Assembly: GCA_036186865.1 (NCBI GenBank)
Contig: AP025066.1
Coordinates: forward strand, 16,526,516-16,590,515
DNA length: 64,000 nt
Source of the DNA: Eustoma russellianum
Taxonomy: Eukaryota; Streptophyta; Magnoliopsida; Gentianales; Gentianaceae
Direction of reading: 5' to 3'
The translations under genes were made by a program, and so were the position numbers. This document shows, piece by piece, positions 55,177 to 64,000 of the stretch (the stretch's first letter is position 1; every line of letters starts with the position of its first letter). The notes beneath the pieces are model-generated. The model searched no databases, was not told the origin of the DNA, and saw only the letters and a program-made list of their open reading frames with translations.

Positions 55177-56112
55177 TTTTTGAACCATGGTATTAATCGT
55201 ACAAGGTATTGCACGCCTCTTAGAAATCATTTTGATGAAAAGCTACATTCTTGGACTAACAAGCTTTTGTCAATGGCCGGAAGATTGGTATTATTGAAAC
55301 ATGTGTTAAACTCCATTCCCATACACATTATCGCGAGTTCACAGCTGCCAAAGGGTGTTATCGATATTCTTAACCGTAAAATGGCAGCTTTTCTTTGGAA
55401 GTATCGACATCACTGGCGTTCTTGGTCTTCTGTCACTCGGCCTCAATCCGAAGGAGGTCTAGGCATTCGCCACATTTTGGACATACAGAAAGCATACGAT
55501 GGTCAATTATGGTGGAAATATCATCACTCGAGTACTCTGTGGACAAATTACACCAAACGAAAAGATGGAAACCGTGCCTCTATATACTGTCATACATATG
55601 ATTCTCCTATCTGGAAACGTATTTGTGCCGTTAATGGTTTTATGATGGAACATACGACAGCAACCGGAGATTCCTATCACTGGGTACCGGATTCAAATGG
55701 ACAATTTTCAATAAAGTTGGCCTACACCACGGTTGCTACAGCACACTCTTCCACGCAGAGTGTGTTTCGTTTTGTTTGGTGGAAGACCATGCAACCAAGT
55801 GTGTAGGTTTTCTTATGGAGATTATGGACCAACTCCTTGCCCATGGTTCATAATATATGTGCTTGGACAACTATCTTCCCTTCGTAATGTGCATTCTGTC
55901 GCATGGCATCGGACGAGCAGGATCATGTGTTTCTGCATTGTGCAGCAATAAAGCCTATTTGGATTGAAATATCTAACATATTCTGGGGCCCGCTTCCATT
56001 GAGTAATACTATTAAGGCTCATTTGTTTTGGTGGTGGCGCAGTTCATCGGCTGCATCCATGATTGGTCAGTTGCGTGTAGTAGCGCCTTCAGTGGTATTG
56101 TGGATTATATAG
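55177..56112 (+). pseudogene. LINE 1 RT thumb and zf-RVT region
   Basis: The segment continues KLHSWTNKLLSMAGRLVLLK and VLNSIPIHI, then FLWKYRHHWRSWSSVTRPQS and EGGLGIRHI, which are standard for plant LINE ORF2. After a frameshift near 55800 the zinc-binding region reads ASDEQDHVFLHCAAIKPIW with the conserved H-x3-HC. A TAG near 56111 replaces the Trp codon in the usual LWIIWKEYAA. Confidence 0.85.
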
Positions 56113-56793
56113 AAGGAGTATGCGGCTGTGCGCTATGGTTCCGAATCATTTGCGTTGATTCGGTTGTTTGAAAGAGTAAGAATGTCTATATACAATTGGT
56201 GTGTTTCGGTGAAGGGCAAGAAGTTTGCCTCAACCCTCCCTCATTTAGTCGCTCTTAAGTTCTCTCCTCCTTTACGGACAACGAGAATACGGCTAGTACG
56301 TTGGATATTACCTCCTACAGGTAAGATGAAGCTTAATGTGGATGCCACAGTTGGACGGGCGTTGGCAGCGGGGGCTGCAATTCTTTGATCCGATCAGGGA
56401 ACACTGATCTCCACCATTACCTTTGCTTTGCCCTTGGTAAGTCCGTTGCGGACAGAGTTGATGACATTGATGTTGGCAGTGGCTTACTATGCCAGGGAAT
56501 ACTCTCAATTAATTATAGAGACGGATTTCCAGCTCCTTCTATCCATGTTAGCTGGCCCGCAGTCTTACACAGGAGCATTGAGAGATGACATATATCGGAC
56601 AGCATCGCTGCTATCTCTCAACAACTCCTTACTTCAATATTGTCCAAGAGAGGCCAATTCAGCAGCTCATCGTCTTGCACGATATGGATACCGAGTGGCT
56701 GGGGTCGCACACTATGCAAACCTTCGTGCGTTGCCCTGTGATGTTCGGGGAGCACTAATTCTGGATCTTCAGCTTCCATCATTACGTACTTAA
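56113..56793 (+). pseudogene. LINE 1 RNase H domain
   Basis: The frame begins EYAAVRYGSESFALIRLFER, then RLVRWILPPTGKMKLNVDAT with the first catalytic Asp, and breaks near 56386. In another frame it continues LRTELMTLMLAVAYYAREYS with the catalytic Glu, LIIETDFQLLL with the catalytic Asp, and CPREANSAAHRLARYGY with the final motif. This is the plant RVT_3-type RNase H. Domain order and spacing match LINE 2. Confidence 0.85.
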
Positions 56794-57293
56794 TCATGTC
56801 TCACACAGTGTTGGCGTGGTTCATATTCTGTTGCCTGTGGTCTTATTTGACCCAGGCAACGTGGGTATGCACATTTATTTTGTTTCTTCTATTTAGCAGC
56901 TTTTATCTTGTGCGAGTTTTACTATATCACTACATGGTTTTTTCATGGATGGTCATTAATGCAAACGCTGGAGTGCTGGATGGTTGTGACACATACGCTG
57001 GGCCGAGGACCATCACGCCAACATATATTGTGGTCACCTTGGTTCAGGGGGAATCAAGGTGACATGGGTACGTCTATTAGTCATTCTTTCGCACAATGTT
57101 ATAACACACAGAAGATATTGATCCTTCCACATTTCTGCTCTCGCGAGGTACAATTTGGAGGAGGCCTGTTTATCGGATTCACTAACTCTGCTTCTCATCG
57201 GTTGTTGCCCTCAAAGGAGACCCACGCTGGAGACAATTTTTTAATGTACTTTTCTCTCATTGTATTTGTGTCCAATGCCAGTGGTATAAATAT

Positions 57294-57362
57294 GTACGCT
57301 TTTTCCTTCGCCAAGGTTTTATCCACAAGGGTGGTTTTACTTGGCAAGATTTTATGCGGCAT
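57294..57362 (+). other. conserved 3' stem-loop motif of LINE 1
   Basis: The sequence around TTTTCCTTCGCCAAGG can fold with GCCAAG (57310-57315) pairing with CTTGGC (57340-57345), enclosing CCAC/GTGG. An almost identical motif lies at 57659-57728 in LINE 2. Confidence 0.75.
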
Positions 57363-57658
57363 ATCATATACAACTGGAGGACAGCAATCATTCGCTTTTT
57401 GTTCAATTGGTTTTCTTACGATGACTATGTAATATGGTATTCCTATGCCATAAGTGAGGTTTCTCTTTAATAATATCTAATCTTCTATAAAAAAAATGCA
57501 TATATGTGTGTGTATTTTTTAATCAAAAATGATATTTATTATAAAAGGACCTCAGTTATGGCGGAGAAATACCTTATTACAATATGTGTGTCTCATCATA
57601 AGAAAGAAGATAATGTAAAGATGTAAGGATGGCCATTCTCCAAACATGCATAATATGC

Positions 57659-57728
57659 CGCATTAAAACCTTGCCAAGTAAAACCACCCTTGTGGATAAA
57701 ACCTTGGCGAAGGAAAAAGCGTACATAT
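57659..57728 (-). other. conserved 3' stem-loop motif of LINE 2
   Basis: The reverse complement of the LINE 1 motif with a few changes; GCCAAG (57673-57678) and CTTGGC (57703-57708) still pair. Confidence 0.75.
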
Positions 57729-57811
57729 TTACATCATTGGAAGAATAGCATATTACATGAAATGCGAATACATAATATGAAAAAATATGAAGCAACAAAG
57801 TCCTCCCACGG

Positions 57812-58600
57812 CTAAGCTGTATGCGTCCCATCCTGATCATCCGTGTGATTATGGCGAAGGTATGGCAACGTGGTATCCGTGCGTATAATACCACGAATAT
57901 GGGGTGGCAATGAGTCAAGCGTAGTGTAATAGGTCGTTGTGGAGTATGCCATTGCATGTTGCAAAAGAAAATGTGCAGCTTGATTGACCTCCCGTGGAGC
58001 ATATATGAGTGACATAGACATTTGATGAAGCAACGAGCGCAAGCGATGTAGGTCCGGAGCTAATGGACCAGAAACAACTACCAGTTGTACTAACTCCAAG
58101 CAATCAACTTTCACAATGACTCTTCCAAAATTAGGCACACAATAAAGGATTGCTAATAGTGCCGCCTGTGCCTCTACACGTAGTGGATAATTATGTCTAA
58201 GCGGAAAGGACAGTCCGTGTACAAACCTGCCTGCACCGTCTCTAAGAATAGCCCCACCACCAGCTGTAGAGCGCCCCACCGCTGCATCAGTATTAAGTTT
58301 GAGCCTTCCTGAGGGGGGAGAATGCCAACATACTATCCGTATTCTGCTTGATCGCAGAGATGGCGACAAGCCCATATTGATAAGCCTTTGAATGGAGCAA
58401 GTTGTTTTTGTCCCATTTCTTGATTTTGTCCACATATATATATCATGTTTAATTGCTCTTATGAGTATATTTTGTGACCAGCCAGTATCATCGAAAGTAA
58501 TTGCAGCATATGATTTCCATATATTCCATAGGAGTATCACAGCAAATATTTGTTGAATCTCACCCAAGAAAGAATTTGGAGCTGTCATCCATACTGACAA
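57812..58600 (-). pseudogene. LINE 2 ORF2 C-terminus with RNase H
   Basis: A 262-codon open frame starts in the zf-RVT tail (LLWNIWKSYAAITFDD), then SLRSSRIRIVCWHSPPSGRL and KLNTDAAVGRSTAGGGAILR with the first catalytic Asp. YPLRVEAQAALLAILYCVP with the catalytic Glu, VIVKVDCLELVQLV with an Asp, and YAPREVNQAAHFLLQHAM complete the active site. The RNase H domain is complete and undamaged. The ATG at 58600 is not the original start, because RT is deleted just upstream. Confidence 0.85.
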
Positions 58601-58639
58601 TGCATATGATTGCCATCCTGTGGAAGATGGTCATTACTT

Positions 58640-59392
58640 TTCTGAGACTATAACATCCGGCTGGGCTGTCTGCTTCCCACAATCATCCTTATTATGACCC
58701 AAAATACCACATTTTTCACAGTATAGTGGCACATCTTCATAAATGACAGTTTGAAAGTGATGATGATCTACATATTGAATATGTCGCTTTGATGGTAACT
58801 CCTTTGAAACATCTATCTTAATGCAGACTCTCGCAACCGATGGACGCAGAATTTTTTATGTGGCTGCATCAGATCTGATAGGTGTTCCAACCATGGAAGC
58901 GATTGCAAACAAAGCCGATTGTGTGTGAAGGTACATAGGCAAACCAGGCAATGATAACCAAACTGGCACGATAGGTGCATCATATCTCGGATCAAAAGCG
59001 TATGTATATTTCGTGATATGCATATGGTAGCCCAAAATATTCCATGATCGACGACAAAAGCATCTATTGTAATCTTCTTCTTTTTCGAAACATAATAAAA
59101 CATGAGTTTTGTCTAACAAGCCTGCATGAACATTACCTGCGAATCCGATGCGATCAAGTGTTTTCTGCAGTGCAACCATACCCGGACGGCCATTCCAGAA
59201 TTATCCGACCAATGTATATCGAAATGGTGAAAGAAGCGTTGAGACCTCCTCCTCCTCAAAGATGATCGATGGACAACCTTTAAAACTTTGAGGAGCCTTT
59301 GGCTTAATGGTTGGCAGGTCTGCAGATGGACCACCGGTGAGTACCGAAAGAAAAGATCGTGGTGCCGGGGCCGAAGGGCCCAGCGGCTGCAT
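58640..59392 (-). pseudogene. LINE 2 ORF1 (DUF4283 plus zinc knuckle)
   Basis: Starts MQPLGPSAPAPRSFLSVLTG at 59392, then KAPQSFKGCPSIIFEEEEVS and LLSPFRYTLVG. A TAA stop near 59200 replaces what is usually a Gln or Lys. The frame continues FWNGRPGMVALQKTLDRIGF, then PVWLSLPGLPMYLHTQSALF and AIASMVGTPIRSDAAT, a DUF4283-type RNA-binding domain. A frameshift near 58860 leads to PSVARVCIKIDVSKELPSKR and the knuckle YCEKCGILGHNKDDCGK with all four ligands. ORF1 proteins bind LINE RNA. Confidence 0.85.
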
Positions 59393-59457
59393 GGCTGGTG
59401 AAGGTTATCGCAGATGACAGGAGTAGGGTTTTCCGCCGGCAAAGCGTTTTTCACACA

Positions 59458-59680
59458 CACAGAGATATATTTATATACATATATGCATGCATGTATATAT
59501 GTGGGTGTATATTTATGTATAGTTATATGCATATGTGTACATATATGTATACCTGTGTGTATATATATGTATATACACACACATATATGTGTGTGTGTAT
59601 ATGTATGTGTATATACACACACACATATATACACACGTGGATACACACACACATACACATATATATATATATAATGGTAG
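59458..59680. repeat. alternating purine-pyrimidine tract (TG/CA/TA)
   Basis: Over 200 bases consist almost only of TA, TG, CA and CG steps, between the 5' ends of LINE 2 (minus) and LINE 3 (plus). Several overlapping frames on both strands are open by composition alone. Confidence 0.9.
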
Positions 59681-59689
59681 TGGGAAAGG

Positions 59690-60013
59690 CAATATGACGG
59701 TGGTGGCTCTGGCTTTCGCAGGCTCCATCGACAATAAAGATTTTTGCTCTCGATCTCTGCGTCCGCGTTGAATTTGAGTTTTTTTAAGTTTCGTTTACAT
59801 TTTTCTTGCATCAATTTCATCTGTTACACTTTTTTGCATTTCGGTCATCCTGCCGTCATGGCATCACCAGCAGGCCCCCTGCAGTCTAAGACTTCTTTTG
59901 TAGAAATTATGGCACCGAAAATGCTGCCAATTCCGGCGACACCACATCCTATTCATCGCTTCAAGGGATTACTATCTATTTTTTTTTCTCCAATGAAGCG
60001 GTATCATGCTTTT
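59690..60013 (+). mobile_element. LINE 3, 5' end only, interrupted by copia G
   Basis: About 170 bases of 5' UTR-like sequence are followed by an ORF1 start at 59857. The sequence is cut at 60013 by the LTR of copia G, and the rest would lie beyond the window. It belongs to a different subfamily from LINE 2. Confidence 0.6.
59857..60013 (+). pseudogene. LINE 3 ORF1 N-terminus
   Basis: The frame begins MASPAGPLQSKTSFVEIMAP and continues HPIHRFKGLLSIFFS, matching the start of plant LINE ORF1 (SFxxAL...HRFKGxPSIFFS). After a run of T bases the frame slips; the alternative frame continues SNEAVSCF, which fits the expected acidic stretch. Copia G interrupts it immediately afterwards. The fragment is short but the HRFKG...SIFFS motif is specific. 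Confidence 0.6.
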
Positions 60014-60355
60014 TGTTAGCTACTGTAATCTACTGCAGTGCACTGTGTGCGATTATGTAAACTGACAAAATGCAAAGCAGAACCGAGGCGAGTCTAAAGA
60101 CTCTGTCCTTAAGACGATTTGCTCCGGTACGAAGTGCCCAACCGAAAATAGCAAACGTCTCCCAGGATACAACGGGTACAGTTCATACGAAACGGCACAG
60201 TAACGTAAAGAACTCGGCGAACCTGTAGGACGCTCTGATTTCTCGAATTGGAAACGCAACAACTGAGCAGTAATATGCAAAATCAGAAACGCGAAGTAGT
60301 GAAAACGCAGTGCAGAATGTAGTGAGCAGCGTGTAGAAAGGCTGGAGAAGGAGGC

Positions 60356-60366
60356 GATTTATAGGC
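60356..60366 (-). promoter_or_regulatory. TATA box of copia G LTR
   Basis: On the element strand CGCCTATAAATCGCC is followed by CTTCTCCAGCC, a good plant TATA box. It lies downstream of the CCGTTAGATC array, as a U3 promoter should. The transcript would start roughly 30 bases further, near 60330. Confidence 0.7.
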
Positions 60367-60399
60367 GGGAAGGAAATGGCAGTTAATCTCCAGATTAAA

Positions 60400-60735
60400 C
60401 CGCAGCCGTCGGATCAAACGGTTTTCATCCACAACCGTTAGATCGACGGTTTTAAACGTGGACCGTTGGATCTGACGGTTTTCGATCTCGACCGTTAGAT
60501 GATAAACCGTAGCGGTTTTCATCTACAGCCGTTAGATCATAAACCGTTGAATCTCGGCTGTTAGATCATAAACCGCAGCGGTTTTATCCAAAACCGTTGA
60601 TAAACCGTAGATGATCTACAGCAGTTAGATCTATGGTGAAACCGCCAGCAAGTATGATCTCATCCGTTAGATCATGATCCGCGTATACTACGATCTACAC
60701 CGTTAGATCTTGCAACGGTTATGAGGAAAAATTTT
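60400..60735 (-). repeat. CCGTTRGATC array in copia G U3
   Basis: About a dozen copies of CCGTTAGATC, CCGTTGGATC and close variants are interspersed with ACGGTT and GCGGTT. Several pairs form hairpins, for example AACCGT-TAGATCG-ACGGTT. The array is upstream of the TATA box on the element strand. Confidence 0.8.
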
Positions 60736-60807
60736 CCAACCGTTGGATCACTTAATTTATTTTTCTGGAAAAATGTAAAAGAAAATTTCTCCAAAAAGAT
60801 AAGAACC

Positions 60808-60890
60808 GGGCGGGCGAGCCACGAGCCCGAGCCCGAGCACGAGCCGAGCCGGCCGGACGGGCGGCGGCGCGCGCGCGCGCGTGTGTGGTG
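60808..60890. repeat. GC-rich CGAGCC and (CG)n stretch
   Basis: Short GAGCC/CGAGC repeats are followed by a (GC)n(GT)n run inside the LTR of copia G. Confidence 0.8.
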
Positions 60891-61303
60891 AACCTTGCCT
60901 GAGCTGCGTCCTGACTCCGTCAGAAAACTTCTCATGCCCAAGGGCACATTTTAGAAAGCTCCAACTTGTAACTTATATGGTGGCTCTTTCATCCCAAGTG
61001 ACCAATGTGGTATTCCACTTAAAGGGTGATGTGTTCACTCCTCATGAGCCCACATCACCACTTTTCCATTTTCCTTTCAATTTTACTCCAATTTTGAGCA
61101 TTAATTTCTCATTCACCCGGTATCGGAATCGAGTGATTCAAAAGCCTAAAGTCATCTACTTGTCACGTAGATAATTTAGAAATTATTAGTTTTCGTTTTT
61201 GATTAAGGAACACTAATTATAATTAAGCTCAAAGTATGATGGTTGTCAACTTTTGACAAACCCACTTCCCAAACTTTTCCAACTTACCTCATTTTCTCCA
61301 ACA

Positions 61304-61316
61304 ATCCCCCACATGA
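61304..61316 (-). promoter_or_regulatory. polypurine tract of copia G
   Basis: On the element strand CATGTGGGGGAT immediately precedes the LTR start TGTTGG. It would prime plus-strand DNA synthesis. Confidence 0.8.
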
Positions 61317-61849
61317 ATGAAAATTAATGCAGATGCAGATGCAGACTCTATCGAGAAATCAGACAAGGATATGTTGCATCAGAAGAGGTAGCTTCTGGCT
61401 TTGAACCTTTCTTAGTGATATACCATCGGATCCACTCAGCTGGTTAGTGACCTGATGTCTTGAACTATCAGCCTTTATTGTGAACCTAGACAATGATACT
61501 CACACAACATTTCCTTTGACACCCCTTATTGGTTCTCATGGTTGTGTTCATTTTGGCCATGAACAACCTGGTTTCAGAAAGTGTATTAGAGAATTCTTGC
61601 CTCTCAGAATTCTCATAGAAGCGGCCCCACTTCACACTTACATAGGTGATTCCTATCAAGAGTATTCTGCCATACCCCACTTGATTTATCAAGATATAGG
61701 ACATCATTAAAAGCATCAGCTTACCCTCATTTCTCTGCAGACAGTACTTTTATTTAACGGAATGAGTAAGTGCTAACTGAATCCTTATAACTTAGTTTTC
61801 CCATTGAACCTAGATTCTGTGATCTCCAGTCAACAAGGTTGGGTTACCG
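61317..61849 (-). other. 3' untranslated region of copia G
   Basis: The sequence between the pol stop and the polypurine tract. A 76-codon frame (61486-61716) is present, as is common in such regions, but I recognise no domain in it. Confidence 0.6.
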
Positions 61850-64000
61850 TTACAAAGATTCATGCTTTGTAGGCTTAAGTCCCATTCCGTTTGTCAATTT
61901 TGACATTTGATCTCTAGGCAAAGCTTTTGTAAGCGGATCCGCAAGATTCTCCTTTGTATTTATGTAATCAATAGAAATCACGCCATTAGAGATCAACTGC
62001 TTAATGGTATTATGTCTCCGACGTATGTGTCGTGACTTACCATTATAGATGCTGCTTTGAGCTCGTCCTATAGCTGACTGACTGTCACAGTGTATGCTTA
62101 TAGGAGCGATTGGCTTAGGCCAGCATGGAATGTCTTCTAGGAAATTTCGAAGCCATTCAGCTTCTTCCCCAGCTTTATCGAGTGCTATAAACTCAGCTTC
62201 CATAGTTGACCGAGCTATGCACGTTTGCTTTGTAGACTTCCATGACACAGCACCACCACCTACAGTGAATAAGTATCCACTGGTGGATTTAGAATCTTTA
62301 CAATCTGATATCCAGTTTGCGTCACAGTATCCTTCCAATACTACTGGATATCTTGTATAGTGTAATCGAAGATTCATTGTGTACTTGAGGTACCTCATTA
62401 CTCTATTTAGAGCTTTCCAATGATCTTCACTTGGATTACTGGTAAACCTGCTCAATTTGTTTACTGAACAAGCTAAGTCTGGTCTTGTACAGTTCGTTAT
62501 GTACATTAGACATCCAATCACTTGTGAGTAATTCAATTGAGCTACTGGTTCACCTCGGTTCTTCCTTAAGTGCATACTTAAGTCAAGTGGGGTTTTTACT
62601 GGTTTTGCATCAAACATATTGAATCGTTTGAGAACGGACTCAATATAATGACTTTGTGACATGATCAATCCTTCAGTTACCCTAGAAATCTTGATTCCTA
62701 GGATAACATTGGCAACCCCCATATCCTTCATGTCAAAATTCCGTGTTAACATATTCTTGGTATTCAAGATGATGTCACGAGTACTGCCCATGATTAACAT
62801 GTCATCTACATAGAGACATACTATCACATAGGCATTAAGTGTGTTTTTGATGTAAACACACTTGTCGCACTCGTTGATCCTGAAGCCGTTTGTCATCATT
62901 ACTTGATCAAACTTCAAGTGCCATTGTTTTGGTGCTTGTTTAAGTCCGTACAAAGACTTAACAAGTCTACAAACTTTCTTCTCTTGTTCTGGCACAACAA
63001 ACCCTTCTGGTTGTTCCATGTATATCTCCTCCTCCAAATCACCGTTTAGAAAAGCCGTTTTAACATCCATCTGATGGATTTCTAAGTTATAGACTGATGC
63101 AATCTTGACTAGCACTCTGATTGATGTAATCCTTGTCACTGGTGAGTAAGTGTCAAAGAAATCAAACCCTTCTTTTTGCCGATAACCTTTGGCTACCAAA
63201 CGCGCTTTGTATTTGTCGATAGATCCATCTTCTTTTAACTTCTTCTTGAAAATCCACTTGCATCCGAGTGGTTTACTTCCTGGTGGAAGACTGATCAGCT
63301 CCCAAGTGTGATTTTGAAGAATAGATTCTATCTCACTGTTGATTGCCTCTTTCCAGAATGAAGCTTCTGGTGTTGACATCGCCTCTGAAAAGGTCCTTGG
63401 CTCATTCTCTACCATGTAGGTTAGAAAATCTGGTCCAAATGATGTCGGTATTTTGGCTCGTTTGCTTTGACGGGGTTCGTCAATTTCTTGAGTCGTTGTA
63501 TCCCGAGTTCGCTTACTCGTACTGGCTTCTTTATCATTTCTATCTTTCTTTGGAAAGACGTCTTCAAAAAACACTGCATTTCTTGACTCCATGACAACAC
63601 TTTCATGTATGTCAGGGATGTCAGACTTGTGCACCAAGAATCGATATGCGCTACTGTTTGTTGCATATCCTATAAATATACAATCAATCGTTTTGGGCCC
63701 TATTCTGACTTGTCTTGGTTTAGGTACTGCTACCTTAGCCAGACACCCCCACACTTTTAAGTATTTGAAACTCGGTTTATAACCTTTCCAAAGTTCATAA
63801 GGGGTCTTATCCATCTTTTTAGATGGAATTCTATTTAGAATGACATTGGCAGAGAGGATTGCTTCCCCCCACAAGTTCTGAGGTAAACCCGAACTTATCA
63901 ACATAGCATTCATCATCTCTTTAAGAGTTCGATTCTTGCGTTCAGCAATACCATTGGATTGAGGTGAGTATGGCGCAGTCGTTTGATGAATAATGCCATG
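61850..64000 (-). CDS. copia G pol polyprotein, C-terminal 716 residues (partial)
   Basis: The frame is open from the window edge to a stop at 61850 and encodes, in order, three parts. First is the end of the integrase core (APYSPQSNGIAERKNRTLKE, with the catalytic Glu) and its tail (ELWKGYKPSFKYLKVWGCLA). Second is reverse transcriptase (WKEAINSEIESILQNHTWEL, then CKWIFKKKL, KARLVAKGYRQKEGF, YSPVTRITSIRVLVKIAS, MDVKTAFLNGDLEEEIYMEQ, LYGLKQAPKQWH and catalytic YVDDMLIM). Third is RNase H (GYCDANWISDCKDSKSTSGY, MEAEFIALDKAGEEAEWL, HCDSQSAI). Catalytic residues of RT and RNase H are intact. Gag, protease and the integrase N-terminus lie beyond the window. The first internal ATG (63916) is not the real start. 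Integrase-RT-RNase H order defines it as copia. Confidence 0.95.
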   Translation of the reverse strand, partial: HGIIHQTTAPYSPQSNGIAERKNRTLKEMMNAMLISSGLPQNLWGEAILSANVILNRIPSKKMDKTPYELWKGYKPSFKYLKVWGCLAKVAVPKPRQVRIGPKTIDCIFIGYATNSSAYRFLVHKSDIPDIHESVVMESRNAVFFEDVFPKKDRNDKEASTSKRTRDTTTQEIDEPRQSKRAKIPTSFGPDFLTYMVENEPRTFSEAMSTPEASFWKEAINSEIESILQNHTWELISLPPGSKPLGCKWIFKKKLKEDGSIDKYKARLVAKGYRQKEGFDFFDTYSPVTRITSIRVLVKIASVYNLEIHQMDVKTAFLNGDLEEEIYMEQPEGFVVPEQEKKVCRLVKSLYGLKQAPKQWHLKFDQVMMTNGFRINECDKCVYIKNTLNAYVIVCLYVDDMLIMGSTRDIILNTKNMLTRNFDMKDMGVANVILGIKISRVTEGLIMSQSHYIESVLKRFNMFDAKPVKTPLDLSMHLRKNRGEPVAQLNYSQVIGCLMYITNCTRPDLACSVNKLSRFTSNPSEDHWKALNRVMRYLKYTMNLRLHYTRYPVVLEGYCDANWISDCKDSKSTSGYLFTVGGGAVSWKSTKQTCIARSTMEAEFIALDKAGEEAEWLRNFLEDIPCWPKPIAPISIHCDSQSAIGRAQSSIYNGKSRHIRRRHNTIKQLISNGVISIDYINTKENLADPLTKALPRDQMSKLTNGMGLKPTKHESL

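Larger units (their letters stand above)
53150..57496 (+). mobile_element. plant L1-type LINE 1, 5'-truncated, decayed
   Basis: One ORF2 is readable across frames: endonuclease C-terminal half, reverse transcriptase, zf-RVT, RNase H, then about 700 bases of 3' UTR ending in a short A-run (57489-57496). ORF1 and the endonuclease N-terminus are missing, as is usual for 5'-truncated LINE copies. Frameshifts near 53720, 55170, 55800 and 56390 and a stop near 56113 disable it. Confidence 0.9.
57514..59470 (-). mobile_element. plant L1-type LINE 2, internally deleted
   Basis: On the minus strand it has ORF1 (59392 to about 58640), then directly the zf-RVT/RNase H end of ORF2 (58600-57812), then a 3' UTR with the conserved stem-loop, ending in a short T-run on the plus strand (57514-57519). 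The endonuclease and RT, about 3 kb, are missing. The RNase H resembles that of LINE 1 but has diverged. The 5' edge near 59470 is approximate. Confidence 0.85.
60014..61303 (-). repeat. 3' LTR of copia G
   Basis: On the element strand it starts TGTTGGAGAAAATGAGG just after the polypurine tract and ends GTAGCTAACA. It contains a CG/GC-rich stretch (60808-60890), an array of CCGTTAGATC words (60400-60735) and a TATA box. The left end at 60014 is inferred from the TG and from the break in LINE 3. Confidence 0.75.
60014..64000 (-). mobile_element. Ty1/copia element G, intact in the visible part
   Basis: From right to left: pol reading frame open to the window edge, about 530 bases of 3' untranslated sequence, polypurine tract (61304-61316), and a 1.29-kb 3' LTR (60014-61303). 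The LTR ends are TGTTAGCTAC...TTCTCCAACA on the plus strand. The expected left TSD would be CTTTT (60009-60013); the right one lies outside the window. No stop interrupts more than 700 codons, unlike every other element here. Confidence 0.88.

Noticed and set aside
56796..57432. Open frames of 88 and 174 codons after LINE 1 RNase H
   Set aside because: They lie in the LINE 3' UTR. The shared peptide MYAFSFAKVLSTRVVLLGK also appears in LINE 2 because it is the conserved stem-loop motif, not a protein.
59113..59820. 235-codon minus-strand frame
   Set aside because: Its centre is the TG/CA/TA tract and its ends are LINE 2 ORF1 read out of frame.

Overview
The window looks like flowering-plant nuclear DNA from a large, repeat-rich heterochromatic region. 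The evidence is five Ty3/gypsy elements primed by initiator tRNA-Met, two Ty1/copia elements with plant-type gag and pol, and plant L1-type LINEs that carry DUF4283-type ORF1, zf-RVT and RNase H domains. I found no host gene, tRNA, rRNA or CRISPR array. Nearly all of the sequence can be assigned to transposable elements, most of them nested in one another. I read target-site duplications (TSDs) directly for five of the insertions.

Layout. 1-5672: minus-strand Ty3/gypsy element 1 (gag, protease, RT and RNase H remnants, then its LTR). 5673-27891: minus-strand gypsy element A (TSD CTAGA, 2.6-kb LTRs). Its right LTR is split by minus-strand gypsy element B (13365-26759, TSD TGGCC, LTRs of about 4.8 kb, no recognisable coding). 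27897-52586: decayed minus-strand copia element E (RT, integrase, gag, leader, 251-bp LTR). Its leader is split by plus-strand gypsy element C (32392-51857, TSD ATAAC). C contains plus-strand gypsy element D (36054-48428, TSD TAGAC), and the 3' LTR of D contains a 3.07-kb TG...CA insertion F, probably a solo LTR (TSD GAAAG). This gives a nest four levels deep, E>C>D>F. 53150-57496: plus-strand LINE 1 (endonuclease, RT, zf-RVT, RNase H). 57514-59470: minus-strand LINE 2, internally deleted. 59690-60013: 5' end of a plus-strand LINE 3, interrupted by copia element G (60014 to the window edge). G has an uninterrupted pol reading frame and is the only element that looks recently active.

Most unusual signals. 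(1) The leader of copia E holds an array of short hairpins with a 5-nt loop. Their stems change by paired substitutions, as expected of a selected RNA structure. (2) The gypsy LTRs carry family-specific internal arrays (43-bp, 108-bp, about 185-bp and 42-bp units, TATA-like modules, G-rich tracts), and some differ in copy number between the two LTRs of one element. (3) Five otherwise different gypsy families share the same LTR terminus and, in four of them, a hairpin beside the polypurine tract. (4) Both LINEs keep a conserved stem-loop motif near their 3' ends. All calls come from reading the sequence by eye; no database search was run.
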